Positions 32,777 to 44,700 of a stretch of DNA of 64,000 nucleotides are shown here, in pieces. Position 1 is the stretch's first letter; every line of letters starts with the position of its first letter. The position numbers were made by a program, and so were the translations under genes. The notes beneath the pieces are model-generated. The model was given only the letters and a program-made list of their open reading frames with translations, ran no database searches and was not told where the DNA came from. The DNA lies in contig BCIO01000003.1 of assembly GCA_001599975.1 (NCBI GenBank), positions 2,288,677 to 2,352,676 on the forward strand, read 5' to 3'. This stretch comes from Cystobasidiopsis lactophilus (lineage: Eukaryota > Basidiomycota > Agaricostilbomycetes > Agaricostilbales > Chionosphaeraceae).

Positions 32777-33090
32777 TTAATCAGGGCAGTTTTGGCGTTT
32801 GGGCATGTATGTACTCGAGTTTACGTTCTGTTTCCTTGAACATTATGTGGCTTGCCATCACGGCATCCGAGTGTTAAAACCCCTTTTGACATTCCTTTTA
32901 ACGCGTATCGCGCTTCTACAGTACAGCTACAAAGTGACTTTGGGTGCATTTTCCGCCTCTCTTGAAACTTGGCGCGTCGGTGTTTATAAAATGTTCTCTT
33001 CTAGATAAAGGGACGAAATGATGGTGTTGTAAAGGTCGCAGAAGAGTGGGGTATGCAGCAAAGAGTGGAGAAAGTCGAAGGGGGAATCGT
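32777..33090. other. Convergent intergenic region
   Basis: 314 bp between the stop codons of the kinase gene and the C2H2 gene. AT-rich patches such as TTAATTAA near 32774 and TTTATAAAA near 32984 suit 3' processing signals. No gene is seen. Confidence 0.4.
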
Positions 33091-34269
33091 TCACTGGAGG
33101 GATGTCGAGGAACTGGCCTCGAGAGAGGCGTCGGCGGCAGCAGCAGCGGTCTCCGATTGGAGCTTGTGGATCTTCATATGCCGCTTAAGGTTGCTCTGAA
33201 CGCTGAAGCTGCGTCCGCAACTGAAGAGCGCCAAGTCATCAGAATTGTGCAAATTGAGACATGGCGGGAAAAAAAAAACTTGCACTTGACAATCGAATGG
33301 CCGCTCGCCGGTGTGGGAGTGGACTGGAAGCACGGCAGCGAGTAAGCGAGGAAGGCGAGGAGGCAGCGTCGGTACACATACCGTGGATCTTCAGCGAGGA
33401 TGGGCGCGTGAACCGCTTTTGACAATATTGACAAGCGTATTTGCCAGGCTCCGAGCCCGCGGCAGCCTCCTCCCCGTCCGACTTGCGCGGTTTCTTGGCC
33501 TTGACGGGCCCCGTATTTGAGCTGCCAGAGGGCGTTTGCGGCTGGTGGTAGGCATTTGGATTGATGTAAGGTGATGGAGATCTGGAGCGATCGCTTGAGC
33601 CGCCAAGGGAAAGGTCGCCGACCTCTGGATGGTCGCCGGGCGGCGTCAGTAGAGGCGGCGGGATGTAAGGATCGAGGTAGGAGGGGTGGCCGCCGTGCTG
33701 TGGCATCGGGTGCACCAAGGACGAGATGGGCGGAAGATACGCCGAGCCGGGTGCTGCGCCGTACGGATTGAGGTAATGGTCGCCGGCGTGCTGGCCCTCC
33801 TCAAGTATGGCCGGGGAAGGAACATTGGAGTTGCTGAAATAGACGGGCGAGGCCGAGCGGGGACTGAGGGAGGAGGGGGACGGCCAGCCGTCCGGCCCGC
33901 CCTGCCCATCGCTCCTGGGCGCAAACGAGTACGAGCCAGGCCGAGGCAGGTGGAATTGAGGCCTGCGTTGGTACCAAGTGGAGTCCCTGCTTTCCATTCC
34001 AGCATTGGGCGGCGGCAGCGAGATGGGGGGATAAGAGGGCTGATGCTGTTCGGGCTGCTCGCCCTGCCGGGGCCACGGCGGCTGCTGTTGTGCTGACTGC
34101 TCGTTGGCCTGCCAGTCGTCCTCAGGCGGCGGCACCAAGGCTGCCTGATAGGTCGGAAACTGTGTCGAGCACCAAAATAAAGACGACGATCCCCGCTGCT
34201 CCGGCGCTCAAAGGCTAATAGACGCACCTCGGACGGCGGCCCATCAGGGAAGTAGTGTGGACTGTCCAT
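33091..34269 (-). CDS. C2H2 zinc-finger transcription factor (RPSSLKIH type)
   Basis: A predicted nuclear regulator with two C-terminal fingers. From the ATG at 34269 (MDSPHYFPDGPPSE) an intron leads to a Pro/Gln/Ser-rich region and a basic stretch (KAKKPRKSDGEE). Finger 1 is YACQYCQKRFTRPSSLKIH; an intron splits the linker (V-HSHTGERPFDC). Finger 2 is CQV-CGRSFSVQSNLKRHMKIH. The join inside finger 2 requires a GC-AG intron (33221-33283). The pair RPSSLKIH / SVQSNLKRH is a common fungal arrangement (Azf1-like), but I do not assign an orthologue. The frame stays open upstream to an ATG at 34752 with a basic, arginine-rich segment, so the N-terminus may be about 160 residues longer. Confidence 0.83.
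33221..33283 (-). other. GC-AG intron inside a zinc finger
   Basis: On the minus strand the donor is GT|GCAAGT and the acceptor CTCTTCAG (63 nt). It gives FDCQVCGRSFSVQ with the canonical C-x2-C spacing. Both nearby GT donors put the second half of the finger out of frame. A T10 run follows the donor. Confidence 0.7.
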
Positions 34270-36047
34270 GGTCTTACGCTTGCGGGCAGCAGCGCGGGGG
34301 CGACAAGGCGAGATCCGCCTGCGCTTTCGTTGTGTCGGCGAGAGGTGGCCGCGGTTGACTTTGGCGTCCAAAGAAAAGTCGCACAGGTCGGAGTCGCAGC
34401 GGACGAGGCAGAGCGCGTCCTCGATGAGCGCCTGCAGCTGCTGGATGGGGTCTTTAATCGCGGAGGCCGAGCAGGAATGAGCCCGCTGGCGATTGGTTGT
34501 GAGTGGAAGGCCAAGCGGCGCCGCACCTTTGGCCACCCAGCGGTTGCTCGATGCTTTCAGTGGCATTCGAGCACGACCGAAGCGGGTGTCCTGGCTCATC
34601 ATCATAGGTGGTGGACGGAGCTCAGGAGCAGAAGGCGCGGGAGAGCGATGCGCAGCGCATTGGAGACCATGCTTTACCTCTGATGAGCCAAGCCCGAGGG
34701 GGCAGGGTCTTTCTGGGTGATAAATTGCTCTACCCGATGGGGATCGCCGCATGTCCTGATCATCCTCCTTGCCTCGGCAATCGTCGTCATTTTGGCGCGC
34801 TTCATGGATCTCGACCCTTGACCCATCTAACTTCGCGCTCTGGCTGCTGCTTTCTTTGGCCCGCGCTAACTTTAAAGCTCATCATTTGCCTTTGCACATA
34901 TGGATTATTATACCCAGACAAAAGCTACGGCCACGTCGATCCCCGGTGTCGCGGTGGCGTGCGGATCCCAAAGCGACCGACAAAACGGGAGGAGCATGGC
35001 GGCTGTTGGCAGGCAGCCGGTTCCTTGGTCTCGTTCCTTGGTGCGCGGAGCATTTTGGCTTCAGGGAATTACCCAATTCATTCTTGGATAATTGTCGCTC
35101 TTGACCAAGTGAAACATGCCGCAAAGGCGAGCAACCCACCAGGGCTCCCGATTTGGGCAACTCATATCCACTCTTGGCCGAGTTTGGGACGTGCGCTCCG
35201 GGACCGCAAGCGCAGGTATAGCAGAGTTCAACGTCGGATGAGACACACTATGCTCGCGCGCCAAGGGGAGTCAAGGTGGCAAACGATAAGTTCAGAGGGG
35301 TTGATGTCGTGCCCCACGGCGGCGCATCACTCAAAAGCTTGTTGAGGTCATAATGCTGATCCAGTGATCCACGCACCTGCCAGAAAGCCAATCTTTTCTC
35401 GGCTCTCTTGCCCGTGCTTTGATGAGCAGTCCATCGAGATCGAGATTTTTCTCGCCACCACGCCGCATGGCCTAGAATAATCCAATTCGCGACCTTGCAG
35501 ACGTCAAATAATCTACGAGTTGTGTTGCCCTCATACGGTCTGAGGCTAAGGACGCCCAGAAAAGGCTCCGTGGCGGTTCGTGGAATCAGGGCCACGCCAT
35601 GCTCGAAAGTCTCTGGTCACGGCGATCCTGACTTGTAAGCGAGATCCGCATGTGTGAGCTGCGAGATCGGCGCTTTGCGTGCGTAACGATAATTTTTGCC
35701 GCTCGGCGGTCGCAGCCGAGCGGCGCCCTGGGGCTGTGACCTGGCTGTCGACCGGTCTCCAACCGTGGTCGAGCCACGATGGGCAATGACACGATGAAAT
35801 CCAATTTTTCGCCAAAACGATTTGGAGAAGTCCGAATAAGCACACGTTGAAATTTCTGCGGCTAACTAACTACTTGGCAACCGCGCTTCCGATGGTCCAT
35901 GGCAAACCCCAAACGGACATTTTAAAAGAGCACAGACAAGTGGAGATGTCTCCGGTTCGTGGCAGCCTTCGGGCTGAGTCGGGTTTGCGTTCCGGGTCCA
36001 AAATTAAATGAAGATCGCAACCGCGTTTTCAATATATAGCAAAGGCA
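34270..36047. other. Longest stretch without a clear gene
   Basis: 1.8 kb between two minus-strand genes. The part up to 34752 may belong to the N-terminus of the C2H2 gene. From there to 36047 I find only short open frames with no family features, no repeats at ends and no RNA gene that I can support. It probably holds the C2H2 promoter and the 3' flank of the esterase-like gene. Confidence 0.4.
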
Positions 36048-37710
36048 TCAAGACTTGTGAGCAGCAGCGGTGTGGACCGCTCTGAACAACTCCCATAGGA
36101 TGATCTCGCCCCAAAGGGCAGTGCCGGGCGAGCCAGGAGCACCATGGAGTCGGTCCGGCTGGTGAGCGGGTTGTCCGAGCATGAGCGTGCCCCAGGTGTC
36201 CAAGCGGTAGTTGGGCGTGTTCGCGAGGACGAGGGAGCGAGCAGCTTGGTCCAGCTGGCTCACGCGGTTGAGCGAGAAGTGCGGCGGTGCTTGGGCGGAG
36301 AGCTTAAGGCTGCCGACGTGGTCCTGCAAATCATTGTCAGAGAGTCGCGTGACCATGCTAAATCAAGGGGACTAACCTGGAAGTAGTTGAGGTCGGCTGC
36401 TTGGTCGGACGGGTAGTGCACCGTGCGCCAGAGCTTGCCCTTGGCCGACGGGAAGGTCTTGTCGACCAAGTCCATCGCCTTGCTGGCCCGCTGGCGCCAC
36501 CAGGTCATCCGGTCGTTGGTCAAGGCACCTGTCGGGCTCTTGCCCACTTCGTAGTCCTGGCGGGCCCAGCGCATGAGGTCGAATGCGCCGGAGGACACTT
36601 CGATCAGATCCGGGGCGGAGCGGCCAATGGCTTGCAGCTTTTGGACCAGTGGCCTGAAGTGGTCGTCCATACGGTGCTCGAAGAGGCCGGGAGAGGTGTA
36701 GAGCTCGGCGTGCTGCCAGTAATCCTCTTGGTCCAGGCCGAAGTGGAAGACGGAGGCGAGGACAAAGTTGAACTTCGGAATGTGGCAGATGCGAGGCTGG
36801 GAGCCTTCCGTGGCCTCTCGGCCGAAAACGCGGCCAGAGCGGCTCTTGGGGACGGGCTTGCCATTGAGCGGGGAGGTGGTCAGGGCGTGACGCTCGTTGA
36901 CCACTTGGACCTCTTCGCCCATCAGCATGCAGAACTGCTCAACGTGCTCCCGCTCGATGGTGTCGCCAATGAGGAGGATGGTGCGGTTGTGGAGCCAGCC
37001 CATGTCGTGCACTTGGTTGTGGCGGAGCTTCTTGAAGAAGGTGGGCGCGTTGCAGGTCTTGTCAAACGGCTGCCACTGGGTGCCATCTGGGTCGACCTCG
37101 TCTATTTGAAGGGTGCCGAAGGAAGAGAAGGGCTCGCAAGCGAAAAGGTGGGAGTACTGAGAGGGAATTAGATGGGGAACACTGAGCGCCACCGAAGCGT
37201 CAGCCAAGGCAGTCATCGCCTGAGAAGATGCGCTTGGTCTCACCTGCCACCGACGAAAAGATTTGCCGCCAAAAGAAAGAGTGCGATGCCAAAGAGAAGG
37301 AGAAAGGCGACCATCAGCGGACCATTGCAGCTGTGAATGCGGACGGCGGGTCAGCGCTGGGCCAATGTGCGCAAAGAAGGAGAACCAGCAACGCACCCAA
37401 GTAACCGGCGTAGCCATGGCACCACGCCTCTATACCGCTTGTGCTCCTTCCACGTCGGCTGCTCCACTGGAATCAGGCTGATGCTGCCGTTGCGCCGGAA
37501 GTAGCCCATCTTCTCCTGAAAGCTGGGGTACGGGGACGTGCTTCCCGTCGAGCTGTTGTAATCGTTGCCATCGGGTGATGAGGGGGCGACTGCAAAGATG
37601 TTGGTGGAAATGGAGGTCGTGAACGAGGCGGAGGTGGCATGGCCTCTTGAGGACGGCAGCGCTGGGTTGGTGGCCGAGTAGGACACGCTGCGCTTCTTGA
37701 AGTTGCTCAT
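36048..37710 (-). CDS. Type II membrane protein with PC-esterase (SGNH-like) domain
   Basis: From the ATG at 37710 a Ser-rich cytosolic tail (MSNFKKRSVSYSATNPALP) precedes one transmembrane exon (about 37250-37330). A lumenal domain follows. It has CEPFSSFGTLQIDEVDPDG, the block TILLIGDTIEREH in the position of the GDS motif of PC-esterase/TBL proteins, and WLHNR just before it. Near the C-terminus is PDRLHGAPG, which contains D-x-x-H. GDS plus DxxH are the catalytic motifs of plant TBL polysaccharide O-acetyltransferases and related fungal proteins. Here the GDS serine is Thr. The likely role is a Golgi or secretory-pathway glycan acyl-transfer or esterase reaction, by inference only. Introns lie near 37200-37430 and 36300-36380. 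Confidence 0.7.
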
Positions 37711-38235
37711 GGTTGACTGGCACACACTATTTGACAAGTGAGTGGGTTGGTAGGAGAGCAAGAGCAAGCTGCAACTGCGCGACCGAGCAATTCAAGCCAG
37801 AGCAAAAGGTTGTCTGTCATTTGAGCGGTCTCCTGGGTGTGGCCGGTTGCCAAATGCGTCGATTTTGGACGCGCTCTCCTACTCCGAAACGCGTCAATGG
37901 GCGGGTGGCAGGCAAAGACAGAGACCAAGCAGGCATGGGCTGGCAAGCCTCTCGCTCGATTTTTGGCAATGGTGGCTGGCCGCCCGTCGTTCGTTCGCAA
38001 ATCGCCCTCGCTCTGGATCGTGGGATAGGCTCTTGATTGGCAACACATAGGACGATGATAGGCTTCCATGTTGCATGGCTCGGTCGAGGGCCGTGAGCAA
38101 GAAGTAAGAAGTGGAGCCGCCGCCGTCACTTCGAGTTTGAGATCGATGGCCTTCTCGCTCGTACGGCCAACGTCCTCCTTGTAATCTCGACCAAGCCGGG
38201 CAGCTACTTGCTAGAAGCATGCGCATCCTACAATA
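37711..38235. promoter_or_regulatory. Divergent promoter region, esterase-like and START genes
   Basis: 525 bp between two divergent start codons, with one ATTGG pentamer at 38036-38040. Open frames on both strands here lack family support. Confidence 0.4.
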
Positions 38236-40089
38236 ATGTCCTTAAGGGAGAGCACCAGCCTGCAAGGCCCTTCGAGAGCCTTTGCGATTCTGCCTTCGGC
38301 CAGCGTCCTCGGTCTCGGCTCGTTGCCTCTCAGCGCTTTGGTGACCTTCAAAGACCAGCTTTCCCTAGATGGCTTGCACATTACATTGGTCCAGCTCTTA
38401 ATCCTCGTCCTCCTTCGCTTCTGGTGCAGCGACTGGTTCAAAGCACCAAAAGCTGTTCGCTACGCTCCTCAGCCACCCCAAATAGTGGAAGTCAAGGCGC
38501 CAGTCCGGACGGAAATTTTGGTTCCCTCCGCCTCAGGATCGACAGGAGGCAGCGCTGTGGCGGACGAGCAGGGGGATGAGGACAATGAAGAGGAGGAGCA
38601 CGCCTTGTTCTCCAACTTGCTTATGGACGATACCCTGGCTAGGCTGCTGTTGATTGCCGACCCTGATGACCTCGGATTGGTAGCTGGCAAGACTCCACCA
38701 CCGAATCCCCTGCGGCTTTCAGATTGGTCAATCATGTTCGAGGACGAGACGGTGCGCGTGCAAGCCCACCCAACGCAAGCCGGCCTCTATGCCATCACCG
38801 CCCGCTTTCCCAAAATTGATGTCCGAGATCTCTGGGAGCTCATGACTTGCGTCGATGTCCGGACGACCTGTGAGCGTGTCTCCCCCAAAGTCGCACGCAG
38901 ACCAAGCTGAAATCTCCTTTCCTTCGATACAAAGACGACAGCATGTGCGAGCAAACCGAAAACATCGAACACATCGGACCTCGCACGCTCTCCAAAACCC
39001 GGTCCGCTTCTGTCGACTACATCGCCTCCAAATCGATGTGGCCAGTGTCGGCCAAGGACCTCGTCCTGCTCTCTGTCTACGCTCAATTGCCCTCTTTGCC
39101 TCGTACTGGTGGAAAAGAAGGGACTTTGCGGAGACTCCTCTGTGCCTCAAGAAGCATCGAGCACCCAGCCAAACCGCCGGTACGTGCTACTGATCCTTCT
39201 CTCCACAGCCTCGTAGCTGCAAGCTCAGAGCTTACTTCTCACAGCAAACTGGATATACGCGCATGAAGATGGCTTCCGGCGGGTTCCTGTTAAGCGATCT
39301 CGAAGAGGGAGGCAGCGTGTTAACACAAATAACGTGAGGCCCGAGCCCTTCTTCCTTCCACCGGGTGCCGCTCTGACTACGGCTTGAACAGCGATCTGTC
39401 GTCCTTAGGCTCCTGGATTCCGACTAAGCTTGTGAACTTGGTCACGCACAAATTAAGTGGGTTCGCTGACTCTCAGTCAATTCACGATTGAGCTCAAAGG
39501 GCCGGCCGGCAGTTCCTAAAACTTTAGTCAAGATGGGCAACGCGGCTCAGACCACCCCATGGGCACCAGAGCGGAAGATGCTTGTAGGCAACGACTGGTT
39601 GCCACCCATGATTGGGACGTGGCCGCCACCTCGGCCCAAAGGCTTCGTCAAGCCCAGCCGGCGCGCATCTCAAGCCACGCCGTCAGAAGCCCGAACCTTG
39701 TCGTCTGTAGAATCTCAGCTTAGAGTGATCGTGTCAAGGTGAAGCTCCTCTGCCTGTTGCCATTCCGCTGATGTCAGGCTGATCGTCTCTACGCGCAATT
39801 GAAACTTGAAAGGCTGTCCCAGCTCGAAACGATGGTTGGAGGGTCAGAATCGCCCTCGGAGGATTCGCCGAGCAGCTCCAACGACAACCAAGTGGCGGCG
39901 CCGTCGTCGTGGTGGCCCTCTTGGCTGATCTTCAATTGGTCCAGCCGGGCTGCTTCCCGCCGGCGCAAAGATCGAGGGAAGGGCGATCTCGGCCTTCTGC
40001 TCAAGAGCTCATTTGCTGGCGGGTTTTTGGGAGCTGCTGCCACGGTAGCTTTGCTTTCTTTGTGGTGGGCTCGCAGACGAGCGAAATGA
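38236..40089 (+). CDS. Membrane-anchored START-domain (lipid transfer) protein
   Basis: Probably binds and moves a lipid at a membrane contact site. From the ATG at 38236 there is a hydrophobic stretch (ITLVQLLILVLLRFW), an acidic segment (DEQGDEDNEEEEHALFSNLL) and then the START fold: WSIMFEDETVRVQAHP, DVRDLWELMTCVDVRTT, joined by an intron to YDSMCEQTENIEHIGPRTLS, then SMWPVSAKDLVLLSVYAQLP. Later exons hold the C-terminal START helix region (PTKLVNLVTHK-type sequence near 39420-39460 and PKTLVKMGNAA). The C-terminus is basic and ends in a hydrophobic helix (GGFLGAAATVALLSLWW) with ARRRAK, a probable tail anchor. At least six introns. Confidence 0.8.
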
Positions 40090-40249
40090 GGCCTCTTGAG
40101 CCATCTCCTTGTAACAACAGTGATTCTGAGTCCTTATCTACCTTCACTTGGCGCAAGGGGTCGCAAAAGCACCCCTGGGGCCAACCCCCCAGTCGACGCC
40201 CGCCCAATTTCCTTCCCCTTGAGCAGCCAATTGGACTCTAAAAGCAAGC

Positions 40250-41209
40250 ATGGCCGATTCTACCCACCCTTCCTTCATGGACAAAGTCAGGGACGCCTTG
40301 AGCCCCAGCCGAGCGCCCAAGTCAAGGGAGTCGTCGCGGGACAGGCATGGCGGAGCTGGCGGTGATGATGGTCAGTTAATGCTCGCTCTTACCCCGCTTT
40401 CCGCTCTGCCTCTCGCCGCCAATACACCGCCCAGCTCTTGGATGATCCAATGCGCGCCCTTGGAGCCCTCCCTGCCACAGCGCAGGCGCCTCGCCAATCT
40501 AGATTTCACCATTTGTGCCCCTTTGCCCGATAAAAAAATCTTTCCGCTGTTCGGGACGGCGACTGATGTGTGCTGTCTGTTGCTTCAACAGAGCGTCGTG
40601 GCCGCGCCCAGTACATGAGCACTGGCCGAGGTGGTGCCGGTGCGTTTTCGAGCCACTTGCCCAAATCCGAGCCCCATGTTGATTCTTATTCGCTGCACCA
40701 GGCAACATCATCCGATCCGTGAGCCCATCCTCTGGCTGGCGATTCCCACCTATCAGGTGCTGAACTAGGTCCATCGAAACAGCCATCTCGCGATCCCGCC
40801 CAGGAAGCAGCCGAGCAACAGCGTGAGCGCCAGCTCGAACGTTCGCTCTCCCGCGACCGCTCCGGCGAGAGCTCCCGCGTGCGCATGGGCCGTGGTGGCG
40901 CTGGCAACTACCGCAGCCCCTCCCACGAGGACAAGGAGAAGCTCGCCGCCGACCGCGCCTACGAGGCCCGTGTCATTCAAGAGCAGCTCGACAAGGACGA
41001 AAGCGCCATCCACTCGACCGGCCGTGGCGGTGCAGGCAACGTAGGTTCTCCCCTTACACCTTGCCTCGCCTCTGTATCATGTCTAATAAACTTTGAACCA
41101 TGCAGTTGAAGAAGTCGCCTCTGGACGAAGCCTTGCGAGATTCGGTTAAGGAGGGCGACGAAGAAGTTGTGAGTTCCACTTTGCCTCCCTTTCACCGGCA
41201 GCAGTCCTG
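40250..41209 (+). CDS. GRGGAGN-repeat protein (DUF3602 / Par32-like)
   Basis: A small, polar, probably disordered protein. Three copies of the GRGGAGN motif occur, each followed by a Ser/basic stretch: STGRGGAGNIIRSPSRD (spliced), RMGRGGAGNYRSPSHED and STGRGGAGNLKKSPLDE. This repeat defines the fungal DUF3602 family, which includes yeast Par32, a TORC1-dependent phosphoprotein acting on ammonium transport; that function is not shown here. The ATG at 40250 (MADSTHPSFMDKVRDAL) follows a CCAAT at 40227-40231. Four introns join in phase. The end is uncertain: the exon ends KEGDEEV at a good donor (GTGAGT, about 41169), while reading through stops at 41209. Confidence 0.82.
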
Positions 41210-41723
41210 ACTCTCAGGCAGTAAACCCATTCGTGCTCTTTCTCTGTCAAGAGTTATGTTGCAACCTTCGTCAAACTCCCGTAGATACCGGTTCACTCTG
41301 TTATAGTCGTCTCTATCACCCGTCCTTTAGAGCGCCGTGTCTTCTACAACCTTGAATACTATGAACATTGTAATTGAAGCTTTCTCGCGTCGCTCTCAAA
41401 AGTTTTGGGCGGCATGACGAGAGCAAGTGGGACAAGCCCGGCCGGCAGCAAGGTGGAGCCCGCTGTGCGAGGATTTGCGGATTTGCCTTCTGTATACCAC
41501 CAACACGCTTACCTTCTGCCAACCCCTTCGAGATGCCGCCTACTTCAGTTGCCCAAGTTGCCCATTGAAGCCTACGACCTGCAGAAATTTAACTTTGGGA
41601 GGCGTTGCATTTGTCCAGCGACTAGCGTAATATCATCTGCCGGCCAGAAGAGAGGCCGCCTTTGGTGTCCAGCAGTGCAAGCGGCGGTGTTAGAGGATAC
41701 CTTCAAGACTGTAGACTGGGGCC
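41210..41723. promoter_or_regulatory. Promoter region of the phytochrome gene
   Basis: 514 bp. It may include the unplaced last exon of the GRGGAGN-repeat gene. No other coding exon is supported. Confidence 0.4.
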
Positions 41724-44700
41724 ATGGCCTCGCCAAGGTCGACGGGCTTTCCGCCAGGCGAGGAGAGCAGCAATTCGCCGGTCAGCAGCGCAGGAGGGCC
41801 CACGTCGCCTATCGACACGAGCAGGTCCGTGGGCAGCAACGAACGCATCTTCCCCATCTCCTCGTTTCATAGCGGCCCACTGTCCTCTGCGTCTGAAGCG
41901 CCTCCGCCCTTTTACCCACCCATCCCGACCACCTCCTCAACTTGGAGCCAGCCGCCGCCCATCAAGCGCACCGGCTTCTCCGACGACATCTCCTACTTTG
42001 CTCCAAGACCTGCTAGCAGCACCTCGGGCACGAGCCGGCGGGCGTCCCACGATTCGTCGGACACCACGCCGAAGAGCGCGCCCTCCGCCCGCTATGTCCC
42101 CAGCCTCCCCTCCCAGCCGTCGGTGCCCGTGACGCCGTCCGAGCTGCCTGATGACAGCTTGCCTGACCTGCCGCCAGACGAAGACATCATCGAACGCGCC
42201 CGGCTGGCCCGCATTAGAGCGTCGAAGGAGCAGCCATCGCCAGGTCTGCGCAGGGTGCCATCAGAGCAGCTCATGACTGTTCGATTCGAGCACCAAGAGA
42301 CGTCAGATGGCCATATGATCGTGACAGGGCGGTCAGGCGAGCTGCAGCGGTGTGAAGATGAGGTGCGCCAAGTTGTTTGGGTCCGATGTCCCGTTTTCCG
42401 GTCACTGATCCACGTCTTGCTGCAGCCGATCCACATTCCTGGAGCAGTACAAGCCTGGGGTGTGCTAATTGCCATGGAGATCGATCGGCATGGCAACTTC
42501 AAGGTTCGGCAGGTGTCCGAGAACAGCGGCCACATCCTCGGCCTTCCGCCCTCGTACTTGTTCAGCCTCAGTTGCTTCACAGTTTGCTTGGACGAAGAAG
42601 AGGCCGAGGTTCTGAAGGAGGCGCCCCAATACTGCCCGACTAGCGACGCCGAGCTCTCAGAGTCCGGGCCATACCACTTCGAGCTGGCAGGGACTGGTTT
42701 GCCAGGGACAGGCTTGGACGGACCGGAGAGCCGAGCCGACTGGATCGCGTGGTGCTCGATGCACAAGCCAGATCGGGCGAACCGGCCAAACTTCGTTGTG
42801 GTCGAGTTCGAGCTTCAGCAAGACGGGCTGAACCCGCCCATCACCCACAACTCTGACCCCTTGGCCGATGACGAACGTGGCGGTCTGGCTGGCGAGCCCT
42901 ACGAGCCGACGGAGGAAGATCTCAAGGAATCGACCATCAACGCCGCCAAGCCCCTGCGCAAGCGATTAGCGAATGCCCGAAATCGAGGCAATTCGCGTGA
43001 CTTTGGCACTGTCGACATTTTCCTTACCCTCAATCAAGTCCAGGACCAGCTCTCCAAAGCGGCCGACCTTCAAACCTTCCTCAAAATCGTGGTCGGCGTC
43101 ATTCAGGACCTCACCGGCTACCACCGCGTCATGATCTACCAGTTTGACGAAGTGTGGAATGGACAAGTGGTGGCCGAGATCGTGGACTGGAGCAAGACGC
43201 GCGATCTGTATCGCGGCCTCCATTTCCCTGCCAGCGACATCCCCGCCCAAGCCCGCGACATGTACAAAACGAACAAGGTTCGCCAACTCTACGATAGAGA
43301 TCAACCGACCGCTCGGATGGTCTGCGCAAGCAAGGCGGAGCTGGATAGACCGCTGGACATGACTCATGTTTCGCTTCGCGCAATGAGCCCGATTCACATC
43401 AAATATCTGGCCAACATGGGCGTGGTGAGTCGCTCTACAGCCTTATGCTCTGTATTTGGAAGAGCCGCTGATTGTTTTGAAGCGAGCGTCTGGATCGATC
43501 TCGATCCTGGCGTTTGGAACTCTCTGGGGCCTGATCTCATGCCATTCTTACGGCCGATACGGGCAGCGCATGACGAGCCCGCAGCGACAACTGTGTCGCA
43601 TCCTGGGCGGCGACATTTCGCGCAACATTGAGCGGCTTTCGTACGCCCAGCGGCTACATGGCCGCAAGCTCATCAACACCGTCAGCACAAAATCCAATCC
43701 ATCTGGTTACATTGTCGCCAAGGCTGAAGATCTCCTCTCGTTGTTCGATGCCGAGTTTGGCTGCCTATCGATTGGAGAAGAGGCCAAGCTGCTTGGCCCA
43801 ATGGAAAACTCCCAAGAAGTCCTGGCTATCCTGGATTACCTCCGGCGACGCAAGAACAAGTGCGTCTCTCGTGCCTCAGGTGGACAAGCTATCAAGTTGA
43901 CTTGGCGTCGCACAGCTCCATCGTCTCCAGCCAAAATATCCAAACCGACTTTCCCGATATTCGAGTGCCCGGCGGCTTCCAATTGGTGGCTGGCATGCTG
44001 GTCGTGCCGCTCTCCTCGAGCGGGCGTGATTTCATTGTCTTCTTCCGACGCGGCCAGATCAAGCACATCCATTGGGCTGGCAATCCGTACGACAAGGCGA
44101 TCAAGGAAGCTGAACAAACAGCACCAGCCTTGGAGCCTCGCAAGTCATTCAAACTTTGGTCGGAAACGGTCATCGGCAAGTGCAAAGCCTGGACCGACGA
44201 CCAGCTCGAAACCGCGTCCGTGCTCTGCCTCGTCTATGGCAAATTCATCTCTGTCTGGCGGCAAAAGGAGGTCGCCATGCGCTCCAACCAACTGACCTCG
44301 CTGCTGTTGTCCAATGCCAGCCACGAAGTCCGAACACCCCTCAATGCCATCGTCAACTATCTCGAAATGGCCCTCGAAAACCAGCTCGACACTGATACTC
44401 GCGACGCCCTCACCAAGTCCTACTCCGCATCTAAAGCCCTTATCCATGTCATCAACGACCTGCTCGATCTAACGCGAGTCGAAGGAGGCAACGATCTGTA
44501 CTTGCAAGACCCTATCGACCTGCCCGCCATCGTGGAGGACGCTGTGGCTGTCCACAAAGCCGAAGCCGAGCGGAGGAGTATCGCATTTGATGTGATTCAC
44601 ACGACACCGAACGAGCGGCACATGGTCCTCGGAGATCGAGTCCGCATGCGGCAAGTGCTGGGCAACAGTGCGTTTCTTTGCTGCCGGCTGTTTATCGGAA

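Noticed and set aside
34752-36047. Gene-poor stretch checked for tRNA genes, transposon ends and long repeats
   Set aside because: No A/B-box pair with a foldable cloverleaf, no terminal repeats and no transposase-like frame was found by eye. A tRNAscan and repeat search would be decisive.
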